A stretch of DNA of 64,000 nucleotides from Pseudorasbora parva (Eukaryota; Chordata; Actinopteri; Cypriniformes; Gobionidae): assembly GCF_024679245.1 (NCBI RefSeq), contig NC_090176.1, forward strand, positions 21,750,793 through 21,814,792, written 5' to 3'. Position numbers and translations under genes: made by a program. Under the pieces are notes generated by a model. It was not told where the DNA came from and did not search any database. It worked only from the letters and a program-made list of their open reading frames with translations. This document shows positions 10,775-23,597 of this stretch, piece after piece (position 1 is the first letter of the stretch; every line of letters starts with the position of its first letter).

Positions 10775-12200
10775 TAACGTTGGTCAAAATTAGAAAACAC
10801 TTTCAGATACCTTCAAGCTTTGGGTGTTAATCTGGCATTTAGTCCTAATTTCCGTAATAATCTGGCAAACCCCATTTAACTTTTTTTAAATTTGTATTTA
10901 AATTGGAAGCAAACTTTTACATTTTCACTGACTTTGCAAGATGGCAAGCCCCTCTAAGGTTACTGAAACCCTACGACGGTTGTCCAGATGAAGGCCAAAG
11001 GGATGACCCTTTCAACTATTGCAAAAGAAGTTGGTCATTCCAAATCTGTAATTTCTAGAATATTGAAGCTTTACAAAGACACTAATTCAATCAAGTACCC
11101 AAAAAGGTACGCAAGACCAATGCACGAGAGGACAGGACAATGCAGAGACTTTCACTGTGGAATCAGCTCAACACTGCAGCTGGAATTACTCACCAGGTCA
11201 GAGCTGAACACAGTAAGGATCTGTCTCGCCATACAGTGTCTCGTCATTTAAGAGAATTCAGACTGAATGCTCACTCTGTAGTGATCAAGTCTCTCATCAG
11301 CAGAAAGAATCAAAAGGCTAACCTTTGCTGAGGAGCATATTGTGTGAACAGAGGAGAACTGGTCCAAAGTTCATTTTAGTGATGAATGCAAGTTTCATTT
11401 ATTTGTGTCTGTTGGGAAACATTATGTTCGGCATCAAACTGGGAAAAAAAGATGAATCCAAAGTGCCCAAAGAAGTCAGTGAAAGATGGAGGAGGAAGTG
11501 GCATGGTTTTGGGGATGTTTCTGCAGCAGGAGATGGTCCTATTACACAGCCTATTATACAGAACCTGTTTATCAGAACCTCCTTCGGCAACATATGGTTC
11601 CTTCACTGCGAGCATCACCCAATCAGCCCGCAAATTTTATGTAAGACACTGCCCCCTATTACACTGCAAAACGGGTAAAGCAGTTCCTTGAAAGTGACAA
11701 CATTGAAATAATTTAATGGCCAGCCCAAAGTCTGATCTAAACCCCATTGAAAATCTATGTAAAATCATTGGCGACAAAGTTATGGCTAAGAAACCCACTT
11801 CAGTTACCGAACTGTGGAAGAGACTGGAAGAAGAGTGGACCAAGATCACACCGGAGCAGTATAAGTATATAGTGATGTCCTCTGGCCGCAGATGTGCTGA
11901 GCTCATTCAAAGCAAGGGCCTCTATTCTTCCTACTAATTTTTGACTGCTGTAAACATCACATTTTAGTTGTAATGTTTTTTTTTTGTGCTGCATTGGTTA
12001 TTGTTCTCTAATTTTGATCACAGTGTTTATGACAAAATAAAGGTTTTTGTTGAAGTACCTTGGTATTTTGTAAAACATGCTAGCAGAACAATGGTATACC
12101 CACAGCTAATCTTCCTTCAAACTTCAAGCAATGAATATCAACAATATTTCTGAAAAAAATCAGTTTCTAAATTCTTCTCTAATTTTGATCTCGACTAACT
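10775..12200 (+). mobile_element. Tc1/mariner-like transposon with paired direct repeats in its right arm
   Basis: Left inner repeat TTGGTCAAAATTAGAAAACA near 10782; right arm has two copies of the complementary motif, TTCTCTAATTTTGATCACAG near 12003 and TTCTCTAATTTTGATCTCGA near 12175, about 170 bases apart. This resembles the IR/DR layout of Sleeping Beauty-type elements. The matching outer repeat on the left is not seen. Enclosed is a broken transposase (separate entry). Confidence 0.85.
10943..11937 (+). pseudogene. Tc1-like transposase pseudogene
   Basis: DNA-binding and DDE integrase of a Tc1 element. The N-terminal helix-turn-helix part reads MTLSTIAKEVGHSKSVISRI at 10988 on; the next part (HQVRAEHSKDLSRHTVSRHL) is in another frame from 11140; the catalytic core (KMNPKCPKKSVKDGGGSGMV, then FLQQE where FSAAG is usual) lies at 11386-11691; the C-terminal part SDLNPIENLCKIIGDKVMAK and the end GLYSSY at 11937 are in a further frame. 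At least three frame changes separate otherwise well-preserved blocks, so the protein is dead but not ancient. Confidence 0.88.
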
Positions 12201-12208
12201 GTCTGACT

Positions 12209-12251
12209 ACACACACACACAGACACAGACACAGACACAGACACAGACACA

Positions 12252-12339
<88 letters not shown>
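12209..12339. repeat. (CAGACA)n / (CA)n compound microsatellite
   Basis: Begins CACACACACACAGACACAGA, then pure CA. It abuts the outer direct repeat of the preceding Tc1-like element. Confidence 0.97.
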
Positions 12340-12343
<4 letters not shown>

Positions 12344-13983
12344 AACATGGAGTGTTTATAATTGTAATATACATGAAACAAAGTGTCCAAAAATAGTACA
12401 ATTTAGTTCACACTTAAAATATAGCCTATTGTTTTAAAGTATATTTAGTCTGTAACAAGTACTCTTTTTAAAAGTAATGTAAGTTTAGGCCTACTTCTTT
12501 TACAAAATTGGTTACGTGATCTTTTCAGCATTTAATTTGCCTTTGTGAATATTATCTGATCATACTATGTTCACTTTGTTCAGTTGTGATTCACTTATGT
12601 TTATTTCCTGGAATTGTGTTATCAGTGCAGTGCTTGTCCGGAGCCTCCGGAACTCCTGTCTATGCCCTAATTAAATTCTCTCATTCATTCCATGCTGCCT
12701 GCTCTTTCAGATCTTAATTAAGGAACAAGTTTATGAGAGCTGTTAGGTCAAATTAATTGGATCTATGGCTTCTTAAGCAAGCAAGTGATTACCTTTTTAC
12801 AAAGTTACTTTACACATGTTTTGGAGTTGGTAAATTTAGTTTAGGTCCTTCTGTTCAAAGAATATCTAGGCCTTGTTCCTTGATCTGTGTGAAAGTTTAG
12901 AATCCCACCTGGTCTTGAAGAAAGTGAATTATAAAATATGAAAGGAATTACATGGTCTGTGATATGAGCTGGTCTCTACAACAATGTAACAACAACACTG
13001 GTGACACAACAGAGGTTGTAGACCCCCTGTACCCGCTTGCATCTGACTGTAACAGGTCTTGATAGATTACTCACACAGCGTTTTGGCTGCTGGCCTGTTA
13101 TTAGAGCCCCGTGAGGCGCTCTCGCCCTCTGGGTGGTGATTTACTGCCTTGTGTCTCTATAAATCAATCTGTGGCGAGTCCGTGGGCCTTCCTCTCTACC
13201 CTGCTGTGGCGCACTGAGCTACTTAATGTCAGATGCTCTATGATGTATGGAGGGCCAAATATTTGATTTGGCAAAGAAGAAGGAAATTCCTTGTCTGTCT
13301 TTGGTAGGAGTTTAACAAATTGGTTATTATTATGTGTAGTTGATTAAAAAAGATACTCTGAAGAGATTGAGGTGTAGAAACTCATTGCTCTTTATGTTTT
13401 GTCATTATCTACAGCAGTTCTGTTCTAAAGAGGTTGCAGAAAGCAGGGGGAAAACTAAATCTAAAGAGTTAAATGCAACTAAGTATAAAATCGTGTTTAA
13501 TTAGGATTTATAACAACAATGATAGCATAGCATTATTACTAGGCCTATCGCTCGCCAAATTAAAGTGATGTGTGATGTGACTGGTGACTGGTGATGTGAT
13601 TCTTAAAAATATTTTTTTAGACACTCTTATTTCTGTGTGTGTGATTCAAATTGGGAATTAAAGTAGTTAATTACATTTACTGTCAGTATAAGTCTCTACT
13701 GCAAAATTCTTAAATTCAGAGAATTCAGTCTCTTCCAACTTATGCGGGCAAACTAAGAGCCAAAGCCTGGCTGCTTTTCTCTTTTTTTCTTTCCTTTTTA
13801 CCCCAGCAGGCCCATATTCTGAGATTTATGCAGCAGAATATGGACAGATAACCCTTCATCTGTTCACCATGTGAATTATTCTCTGCTCTCACTATCTGTC
13901 TCACCCTACACAGCCAGGATTCATATGGCTGGATGGCAGAGGGAAGAATCTGTGTCCTTCACAGCAACATGGCCAGCAGCTGA

Positions 13984-13985
<2 letters not shown>
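12340..13985. other. Intergenic, no gene seen
   Basis: Unique-looking sequence, including GC-richer stretches near 13080-13200. I found no convincing exon, RNA gene or transposon end. Confidence 0.5.

Positions 13986-13987
<2 letters not shown>

Positions 13988-14078
<91 letters not shown>
13988..14078. repeat. (TG)n microsatellite
   Basis: About 90 bases of uninterrupted TG, followed by GGGTAGGGGGGGTAGG. Confidence 0.98.
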
Positions 14079-14082
<4 letters not shown>

Positions 14083-14340
14083 GGGGGGGTAGGTAAAGCC
14101 TACATTAAGGGGATCAAATGTCCCCACAAAGATAGAAATATTCAAAATCCTTGTCCTTGTGGGATTGGTCATTTGGTCCCAGTGAGAAAAACGCTTATAA
14201 ATCATAATAAGTGATGTTTTTTGAAACTTATCGTAGGTTTAGGTAAGTGTAGGGGGATAGAATGTATAGTTTGCACAGTATAAAAATCAATATGTCTGGA
14301 AAGTCCCCATAAAACATGAAAACACAACATGTGCATGCAT
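14079..14340. repeat. Interspersed repeat linked to the TG tract
   Basis: Contains GGGGATAGAATGTATAGTTT then GCACAGTATAAAAATCA and, near 14302, GGAAAGTCCCCATAAAAC; this ordered motif set next to a TG tract is a recurrent teleost repeat that I recall from fish genomes. No coding capacity. Confidence 0.5.
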
Positions 14341-16482
14341 GCGTGCCTGCCTGCGTGTGTGTGTGGCCTGCCTGCTGAAATGTGTCAGTTGGTCTTTCTT
14401 GACTTTCCATTCTCTCCAGATTGCAGCACAGACTGTGAAACATTAACGTATTCACGCCACATTTCCATTTCTCCCTTTCAGAAGTGTCATGAAACAGGGT
14501 ATTAAGTACATTATCTAAAGGGGTTTCATCTCTGCAATGAAACACGAAATCAAGAAAATGGATCTTTTGGCTTGTAACGGATTACTTAGTGCATTTTGTG
14601 CTTTGAATGACCTGTCATGAAAAAGGAAAATGTCTTCTCTTTGTCTCTTTCTCTCCGGGTTTGGTTACAGATCTGCTGATCTGCTGGATTAACCCACTGA
14701 CTCGATCTTTCCACAGCAGACAGACAGGAAATTAAAACAGAATCATGTCTTTTATAAACTCTAAACTTCAGCTGACACTAGATCAATAGCTCTGCCTTCA
14801 GAATGTGAACTGTAGAATTCAACAGAATCAGAATCCTCTTCCCTGGTGTCCACCCAAAGCCTTAATCTGAAACCTAACATCACACAAACAGACACTTTTC
14901 CTCCCTAACAGCGAACTCAAAAGAAAAACCCTACACTTGCTTATGCTTCAACAGCTCCAGTTGTTGGGTTCTAGCACATTCATGTATAACAGTACCCCTC
15001 CCGCCCAATGTTACATAATAGTTTTTGCCACATCATTTATTTTGTCATTGTTTTTTCAGACACCATTTCGGTTCCATGTGAGTCACGCTGTATTTGTTTA
15101 ATTTGGGGTGACAAATGCCAAGTTACTTTTTTAATTACACGTATGAATCGCTGTGTTATTAAAAAACAAATTCGTTCCCAGATTAAGGGTATAATGAGCA
15201 TTATTAGCCAGTTTCATTACTGAAATCCAATCTTGCTTTGGCCACTGGGGGAAAATAACCTTCCAGCAGAGAATAACGCTTGGTCTGAAAGCAGTTTGAT
15301 GTCTCTGCTGCAGTCTGTCTGCGTCTACACATAATGCCTTTGGAATGTTGAGCGCTTTTTGAACATAAATTAACATTTAGACAAACCATCAGCCCCGAAC
15401 AGAACAGTTTCACTTGTTAACTTGCATCTAAATGGCTTCTTGGCTCCATTGTGGACTCTGGTATAAGGCAGGCTGTTAGTTGATGAATTTGGGTTTAATT
15501 CTGTGTGGGGACAGTGCACAGGCTTGCAGGCGCCGTTTGTTTTTCCATCGCTGACATTCATCTCCCTCCTACCTCTGCTCTTCTCCACCTCCTCGCCGCA
15601 TACTGACATCCGTCTCCTTTATACGAGGCATCTGACATTTCTAATGTCATGCATAATCTTGACAAACAATCTTTTTCGATGCATGGAAATAACCGTCTGA
15701 AACAAATGGGAGGGATAGCTGTTTCTTCAACTGTGGTGTATTAGTTCAAACTGTGACGGCTATGATGATAATAACGTCACTAAATGGCTTAACGCTATAC
15801 AGGGATAAATGATTGTCCATGTTTTCTGCCCCCGCTCGCATCCATCTCAAGGTAACATGGCGTACTGTCTGCTGTTTGGGTTTAATTTCATTATGCATTT
15901 TTAATTTTGCTCGGCTCATTCATTAAACTCAGAGAGGGATGAACAAAGACAAGTAATTAAAGCTAACAAGGCAGATCTAGTCACTATTCAGCTCAACTTT
16001 AATGCACCTGAAGAGTAAATAATTAGAGCATGATATTAAAAATGGAAAGATAAAAGTGTCTTTCTTTTCTTGCTCAGGGATGTGTTAAAAAAACAGAAAG
16101 AAGGGAGGATGGGTATAGGTAAGCTCGTCAATGAATAGTGAAAGTATTGGCTGATAAGATTTAATTGTTTTCTTGGCTTCCTATCTATGGCTAAATATAG
16201 GCTAGCCATTGTACTTGTAAGAAAAGAGTGGTTCATTTTCTCTGAATCTTAGCATATACTTCAGATTGAGAAAAACAAGGAATACTGCACAATTCTGTTT
16301 TTAGGAGGAAAACATTTTAATAGCCTATATTTGCAACAAACATATTCCATCAAAATAGTAATTTGGTGCAGAAACATAAAACAGGAAACAATGTCCCATT
16401 GTCTCATAAAATGTCAAATCATTTAACCTTTTCATGACAAGGCAAGGTTAGTTCAGGTTGTAAAATGTCAAAATATTTACAG
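14341..16482. other. Intergenic, possible conserved non-coding sequence
   Basis: No coding exon supported. The stretch 15820-15985 is rich in homeodomain-type cores (TTTAATTT, TTATGCAT, CATTAAA, AAGTAATTAAAGC) and shows no sign of transposon ancestry, so it may be a cis-regulatory element; this is inference only. Confidence 0.35.
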
Positions 16483-17860
16483 TGCATCCGGAAAGTAGTC
16501 ACAGCACTTTTTCCACATGTTGCTTTGTTACAGTTACAGCCTTATTCAAAAATGTATTAAATAATAAAAAAATCCTAAATTTTAGAAACAATACACCATA
16601 ATGACAACGTGAAAGAAGTTTGTTTTAAATCTTAGCAAATGTATTACGGATAAAAAATGAAGTAAAAAAAAAAAATCACATGTACATACTGTAAGTATCA
16701 AAGCCTTTGCCATGACACTCAAAATTGAGCTCAGGTTCATCCCGTTTCCACTGATCCTCCTTGAGATGTTTCTGCAACTTGATTGGATTCCACCTGGGGT
16801 AAATTCAGTTAATTGAACATGATTTGGAAAGGCACACATCAGTCTATATAAGGTCCCACAGTTAACAGTGCATGTCAAAGCACAAACTAAGCCATGAAGT
16901 CCAATGAATCGTCTGTAGACCTCTGAGACAGGACTGTATCAAGGCACAGATCTTGAAAGGGTACAGAATCATTACTGCAGCATTGAAGGTCTCAGTGAGC
17001 AAAGTGACCTCAATCATCTGTAATTTGGAGAAGTTTGGAGCCACCAGGACCTTTCCTAGAGCTAGCTCCTAATGGTCACTCTGACAGAACTCCAGTGTTT
17101 CTCTGTGGAGAGAAACTTCCTGAAGAACAACCATCTCTGCAGCGCTCCACCAATCTGGCCTGTATGGTAGAGTGGTCAGAGGGCACATGAAGGACTCTCA
17201 GACCATGAGAAACAAGATTCTCTGGTCTGATGAAACAAAGATTGAACTATTTGGCCTGAATGGCAAGTGTCATGTCTGGAGGAAACTAGGCACCGCTCAT
17301 CACCTGGCCAATACCATCCCTACAGCAAAGCATGGTGGTGAGAGCATCATGCTGTGGGGTTGTTTTTCAGCGGCAGGAACTGGAAGACTAGTCAGGATAG
17401 AGGGATTTATGAATACAGCAATGTACAGATTCATCCTTGATGAAACCCTGCTCCAGAGTGCTCTGGACCTCAGACTGGGTTGAAGGTTATCTTCTAACAG
17501 GACATTGACCATAAACAGCCAGAGCCCAGACTTGAACCGATTGAACGATCTGAAAATGGCTGTGCACTGACGCTTCCTGATGGAGCTTGAGAGGTCCTGC
17601 ATAGAAGAATGGGAGAAACTGCCCAAAAATAGGTGTGCCAAACTTGTAGCATCACACTAAAAAAGACTTCAGGCTGTAAATAGTGGCAAAGGGGCTTCAA
17701 CAAAGTATTGAGCAAAGGCTGTGAATACTTTACTTTTATATATATATATATTGGTTAAGAGTTTAAACAAACTTCTTTCAAAATGTCATTATGGGGTATT
17801 GCTTGTAGAATTGAAGAAAATGTAATAAGGCTGTAACCTAAAATGTGGAAAAAGTGACGA
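16483..17860 (+). mobile_element. Tc1/mariner-like transposon, right end truncated
   Basis: Left terminal repeat CAGTGCATCCGGAAAGTAGT is that of a widespread fish Tc1 family. The right arm ends at AAATGTGGAAAAAGTG, inside the inverted repeat, so the outermost 25 bases or so are lost. The interior is a transposase pseudogene. Confidence 0.88.
16875..17660 (+). pseudogene. Tc1-like transposase pseudogene
   Basis: The longest intact block (17172-17483) contains [20 protein letters not shown], the first catalytic Asp region, and [20 protein letters not shown], typical of Tc1 transposases. Upstream HTH sequence and downstream DDE sequence are present in other frames with stops. Not functional. 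Confidence 0.88.
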
Positions 17861-18014
17861 TCAATTGATCAATACATTTATTGACACTGAAACACAGTGT
17901 ATGCAGTTTTAACAATAAAAACACACAAGACAACATTATTGACATTGAAACAAACAAGGAAACTTACTATGCACATTGGATTTTCAGCTTTACTAAAAAA
18001 AAATATATATATTT

Positions 18015-18064
<50 letters not shown>

Positions 18065-19115
18065 TGAATGAATGAACAAACCAACAAAGGAATTAATTAA
18101 CACTGAATCACATCCACTAATCTATGCTGTTTTAAAAGAAACATGCATGAGAAAAAGCATATAGAGTCTAAAACCAGATAACTGACATTTAAAAAATTAA
18201 GGAAGAATACTGCATACTGTGTCATTCTTGTTGTAAGGTTATGTCTACTAAACTCTCTTGCAAGGTCTAAATTCTTGCTGAAGGTGATCCATACAAATTT
18301 AATGGTGGCTCTATCCTGTAATGCCTGCATGGTTGACCATGTGTAGGATTAATTTCAAACTTTCATATTGGACTGGTGAGGTTGAGGTCTTTGAGATGAT
18401 TGTGAAGGCTTCAGTAAACAACCATTCTTGAACCCAAACCCCTCTAACCCTCTGCCATTGACATCAGGCTCTCCAGACAGGGGTCAAGAGCTACAGACAC
18501 ACTTGAACTTTTACAGAGAACTCCCAACATCCCATCGGAAGGTAGAACTTTCTCTGTGAAATAGCTTAAACATGAAACTGCGGTAATACTAGGGTTTTGT
18601 GAAAAACCTCAGCACACGTTAAAATATTTTAATTCATAGAAAAGAAACTCTAGAAGCTTTTATGACTTTGTGCCTCTACCTTACATATGGAAGTCATTCG
18701 ATTTGCACTTTCCGTACTTTACATGGTTCATGGGTAAATTAGCATAAGTTTGTTGAAACCATGCTGTGACTAAATATATCACGTCTCACTTCCCTGATTC
18801 CTTTTTAATTCTTAGGCATTTGATCTAAAATTAAGGATATTGTTACACAAAGTAGAAACAGGCCCATGTTTATGAATGCTATGTTTTAAGAATTGACATT
18901 CATACTGGGAGTCATTGACACAATTCATTTTCGTCCATATTAATTACATAAAAAATTCAATACAGTGCTTTGAATATATTTTTTCTCTGATTAACCTGTT
19001 TTTTTTTAGTTTCTGAATTAATTAAAATATAATAATAATAATGTTGATATGGGTGATGTAATCTATGTTCTGTGTTCCCCCCTTAATTCTGTTTTTGGTT
19101 TTGTTCTGTGACACA
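17861..19115. other. Intergenic with a TA tract
   Basis: (TA)n at 18018-18060 followed by GAAT repeats to 18077; the rest is AT-rich with no gene supported. Confidence 0.55.
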
Positions 19116-19594
19116 GGCTGTGTCCGAAACCTGGAAAATGCTACCTTTGGAGGACACATTTGAAGGCAGGAAGGCACCTGTCTTCTTAGATACCTTCATC
19201 TGATTGATTTTTTGAAGGCAGTATACATGTATCTTTCATTGCTTTTGGTATCCGATAATCCTGTGCTTTCCATTCAGTGACAGTTGAGCTGGGGGAAAAA
19301 GATGGCATCCGAAAGTTGCGTTTGCTGGTCAGTTTGTGTGTAAATGTATGTTTTTTTTACCAATATTTTCCACTTCTAATGTCATTTCTAGTGAGAAATG
19401 ACTACTGTAGTAATTAAATATGTGTTTAGTTCTCACCAAAGCTCTCTCTATTTTGCTGCAGATCATTAAACTGTTACACTGCCTTAGAAGTCTGTCCGAA
19501 ATTAGTTTTGTGAGGTGCCTTCATGCACAAAATGCTGCCTTACAAGTCATTATCTGATAAGGCAGCGAGGCAACAAGGTTTTCAGACGCAGCCC
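19116..19594. mobile_element. Non-autonomous inverted-repeat transposon
   Basis: Left GGCTGTGTCCGAAACC and right (complement) GGGGCTGCGTCTGAAAACC are inverted repeats, and GCAGGAAGGCACC near the left pairs loosely with GGTGCCTTCATGC near the right. About 480 bases, no transposase. Confidence 0.7.
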
Positions 19595-20281
19595 CAGTTT
19601 TTCTGAGTTGTCTTATTCATCATTATATTCACCTGTGTCTTGTTAATGATTGAATTAGTTCCTTTTGTTTGTTCTATGCATATAACCCCTCAGTTCTCCC
19701 TCAATCTTTGTCAGTTCTTGCTAATGTTAGTGTGTGTGTTTTACTCCTGTGTTATCTTGATATCATAACGATAAAAAAGTGTCATTAGTGGTTTTTCATA
19801 ATCATTTAATATTATTTCTTAAGAAAGATTGTATTTTAACCGATTATTATTACTATTAATATAAGCCATATGCTGTGGCCATATTTGTGGCCAGATAAAT
19901 ACATTTCTTAAAATATCAGGGGCTGTATGCACAAAACATCTTAAGGCTAAAAGTAGTTCCTAACTTGCCGATTTAGGAGAATTTCTTTTAAAAATAATGA
20001 GCATGTCAGTCCAATTTTAAGACTCTACATTTTTGGTCTAAGAGTATTTCACAAAGCATTTTAGTCCAAATGCTAGGAGTCGTCAAGAGGACTCCTAAGT
20101 CACTAAGACCAAATCACAAACAATCCTAATGGCTGCTGCAATCCGACCAAAAACAGCATGCAACATTGAGGCAATAGTGATAAATCTTTAATAAAAAAAT
20201 AATAAAATAATGTTAGATTACCCGTGGCAGTTGTTTTTATGAGTTTGCACATAAAACGTGTTGAATAGGGTAAAAAAAAAT

Positions 20282-20530
20282 ATAAGCATATTAGGCGAAC
20301 TGTCCGAGGGGATTGAGGGCTCCAAACTTGGAATTTAGCCCAAACCCAGAGTTCTGTCCCGTATTGCAGACCGAGAGTGAGGAATGGGGTGGCGGAAGGA
20401 TGCAAAAAACTGTCGAGGTAACTTGGTGAGTCGGTAATTTTCGATTGAATTCTGCAAACTCACGAGATGATGACATGCTAAGTGGCTGACAATTAGCTGA
20501 TCATATACTAGTTTAATTTGTGACACTTGG
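20282..20530 (+). repeat. Dispersed repeat family A, copy 2
   Basis: GCATATTAGGCGAACTGTCC, TTGGAATTTAGCCCAAACCC and AATGGGGTGGCGGAAGGATG correspond in order to the copy at 6037-6290. Confidence 0.7.
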
Positions 20531-20551
20531 CCTAATCTTTAAAATCTTTAA

Positions 20552-21011
20552 AGGTGTCATGAACTGACACATGAACTTTCTTTTTTTATACTGTTGTCTG
20601 AGATCAACTAATGACGTTCGTGTGGTTTTTACATTCAAAAACATCATAACTAATAAGTAATAGGCTATTTTCTATACTGGTTTTGAGGCTGTCTTCTGAA
20701 CGCTGGGTTTTGATGGGCATGCAGCACCGGAGACTTGGAATTAAATGCCTTGTTACGGCTAGGATTGGAGAAGATTTGCATATTTAATGAGCTTCAGCTC
20801 CGCTGTCATATCTATGCCTCTGTCAGTTCAGTTCACATGAGGGAGAGATTATTTTGAAAGCTGCAGCTGCAAAGATTCTCTCGACCACAGGGCTCGTAAA
20901 CGTCTTTATCAAGCAAATACAATGATTTATTTCTCATCCACCCGCGATTAAATGGAATACTATTTCTGTATAACATGGCCTGCAGGTCCGTCGATATAAA
21001 CACGAACCATG

Positions 21012-21072
<61 letters not shown>

Positions 21073-21651
21073 ACACTGGAATACACACAGCCCCCGGACT
21101 ACTATTACTACATATAACATTTTTTACTCTCATAAGTTTGTTGCACCATTCCTGCCGGATCCAATATAGAACGTACAACATTGTGTCTGCAAATCCAGCA
21201 CTTGAGACTTGTTTACAAACGATTCCGCAGTGAAATGAAGCTAACACATGTATACGGTCTTCCACATGTGAGCTGGAACTTCATTAAAAAATAAATGAAG
21301 TATCACACACTCCTAATATTATGATCCGGAGGAAGCTTATGCAGTGAATGTGTACTTCTACAATATCTTGCTATCTTCTTCCACATTGTTATTGCTGCTG
21401 GCTAGTGATCCGAAACAGCTTCATGAGTCGGTGGGCGGGGCTACTGAATTAGACGTGCTCTAGAGGTGTGTTTCGTGGTGCGATGACTTAAGGATGAAGC
21501 ACACCATCGTTTTCTGGCCCTGGTGTCTATAACAGCTTTTCTTTTAATAAAAAGGAAGTTTTCAGCTCTGAAACTTACAGGATAATCTTATATCTTAATT
21601 TGATATATCAAAAAGCTCAAGGGAATGTTGATTTCTCAATTCATCACCACT
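20552..21651. mobile_element. TTAA-flanked non-autonomous transposon
   Basis: TTAA at 20548-20551 and 21652-21655. Left end AGGTGTCATGAACTGAC, right end (complement) AGTGGTGATGAATTGAG; 12 of the first 17 bases pair in register. Contains a CA microsatellite at 21016-21076. TTAA duplication and AG ends fit Kolobok-type better than piggyBac elements, which usually begin with C; assignment is inference. Confidence 0.75.
21016..21076. repeat. (CA)n microsatellite
   Basis: CA run with one AAAC interruption, inside the preceding TTAA element. Confidence 0.97.
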
Positions 21652-22125
21652 TTAATTGAATATGGAAAAAATGTTATTTCAATGTTGTTAGTTGAATATT
21701 CCAACATTCTTATTTGATACATTTATTTGAATATGGCAACATGAAACAAAACATTTCTATATTTAAATTGATGACAGAGACCCCTCCCCTATCAGCCAAT
21801 CAATGTGGTCATAGTTAGTAAGTGTGATTACATCATCCATAGCAATGAGGTCAACCCCGCCCTTACTCTTAGCTTAAGACTTCTCTCTATTCGTAAAAGT
21901 TGCTCTCAGCAGTTTTGTGAATAGGTTTTAAAAGAAAACTCGTAACTAAGAACTTTTACCGCCATTTATGAGAACTCTTAGTGGTAATTAAGATAAAATG
22001 TTTTGTGAATATGGCCCCAGATAATTAAACCTTTTGAGGCAAGCTTAGTTCAGGTTATATAGAATGTCATGTACGACTTCCCATTATATATTTGAATTAA
22101 TAAGTCATGATATTTGTTTAAAAAA

Positions 22126-22160
22126 TGGATGGATGGATGGATGGATGGATAGATAGACAA
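22126..22160. repeat. (ATGG)n / (ATAG)n microsatellite
   Basis: GGATGGATGGATGG followed by ATAGATAGAC. Confidence 0.95.
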
Positions 22161-22227
22161 ATATAATTCTCTTTGAAAAAAAAATGCATTAGAGACAAGG
22201 ATCTTATTGAGTCTAAGAGGCCGTTTA

Positions 22228-23590
22228 AATGACACATTTACATTTATGCATTTAGCAGACGCTTTTATCCAAAGCGACTCACAATTTAGGAGTAGGGGAA
22301 GCGATGAAGCGATCCATCATGAAAAGGCGAAGAAACGCAAAAAGTGTCTTAAATACAAAGTTTTGGACATTATTCAGAGTAACATAAGCTAGAATAGGGA
22401 GGGAATAGAGAAATATATAGAATAAGAATTCACCTTTTTATGATAAGATTAAGTGCTCACAGAAGAGATGAGTTTTTAAATGAAGTCAGTAAATCGGCCA
22501 TCCGGATGGAAGTCGGAAGATAGCTGCACCAGCCGGGAACGGTGAATGAAAAAGTTCTGGAGAGGAATTTCATGCCTCTCTGTGATGGTACCGCAAGCCT
22601 CCACTCCTTAGCGGAGCGAAGGCTTCTGGTGGGGGTGTAGACTTGTAGGAGCGAGTCAAAGTATGTGGGTGCTTAGCTTGTGGTGGATCCATGAGCAAGA
22701 GTTAAAGCCTTGAACTTTATGCGGGCAGCGAGTGGTAGCTAGTAGAGAGAGATGAAGAGAGGTGGGACATAAGCCCTTTTGGGCTCATTGAAGACAAGAG
22801 TGCCGCAGCATTCTGAATCATTTGAAGCATTTTGATTGCACACGATGGTCCAGGCAGAAGCGCAATGCAGTAGTCAAGTCTAGAAATGACCAGGGCTTGG
22901 ACAAGAAGCTGTGTTGCATGCTCTGTAAGGAACGGTCTGATCTTCCTGATGTTGTGCAGCTGCATGACCGAGCTGTCTTTGAAATGTGGTCTTTGAAGGA
23001 CAGCTGGTCATCAAAGATTACTCCAAGATTTCTTACCGACCCTGAAGGGGCAATCAAAGATGAACCTAGCTGGATGGTGAAATCGTGTTGTAGGGTCGGA
23101 TTAGCAGGGAAGACGAGAAGCTCAGTCTTTGCCAAGTTTAGCTGCAGGTGATGTTCTTTCATCCATGCCGAGAGGTCCGCCAGACAGCTTGAGATTTGTG
23201 CATCTACTGTGGGTCCTCTGGTTGAAATGAAAGGAAGAGCTGTGTGTCATCAGCATAGCAATGGTAGCCAGACAGCCGGTATGATGGGTCCCAGTTATGT
23301 AGTGTAAATAGAGAAGAGGAGAGGTCCAAGCACTTAGCCCTGAGGAACCCTCATGGTTAGTTGATGTGCTTTGGATACCTCCCAGTTCAAGGCAACCTTG
23401 AAAGACCTACCTGGGAGATAGGACTCAAACCAGGGGAGTGGAGTCCCTGTGGTGCCCAGTGATGAGAGGGTGGAAAGAAGAATCTGATGATTCACAGTGT
23501 CAAAGGCTGCAGATAGATTGAGGAGGACGAGGACTGATGATTTGGAAGTGTATTGAGCTTGACCATTTCCATCTAAAAATGGAAAACTTT
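22228..23590 (-). mobile_element. L2-like LINE, 5'-truncated, degenerate
   Basis: Non-LTR retrotransposon on the minus strand. Reverse transcriptase pieces: LSAAFDTVNHQILLSTLSSL (about 23500), MRVPQG (near 23340), [20 protein letters not shown] (about 23150), [20 protein letters not shown] and SRLDYCIALLPG (about 22900). They align block by block with the + strand copy at 51300-54397. The 3' end is the same tail: GCTTTTATCCAAAGCGACTC with CATTTACATTTATGCATTTA outside it. Frameshifts and stops throughout; the 5' half is missing. Confidence 0.88.
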
Positions 23591-23597
23591 TATGCAT

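Larger units (their letters stand above)
19919..22018. mobile_element. Inverted-repeat transposon carrying two other elements
   Basis: Left GGGGCTGTATGCACAAAACA and right (complement) GGGGCCATATTCACAAAACA are inverted ends, with a weaker match continuing inward (AAGTAGTTCCTAACT against AAGTTCTTAGTTACG). Inside are family A copy 2 (20282-20530) and a TTAA element (20552-21651). Host-element sequence flanks both. Superfamily not assigned; no transposase. Confidence 0.75.

Noticed and set aside
22822..23151. Forward 109-codon frame
   Set aside because: Antisense to the L2-like reverse transcriptase, whose motifs are clear on the minus strand.
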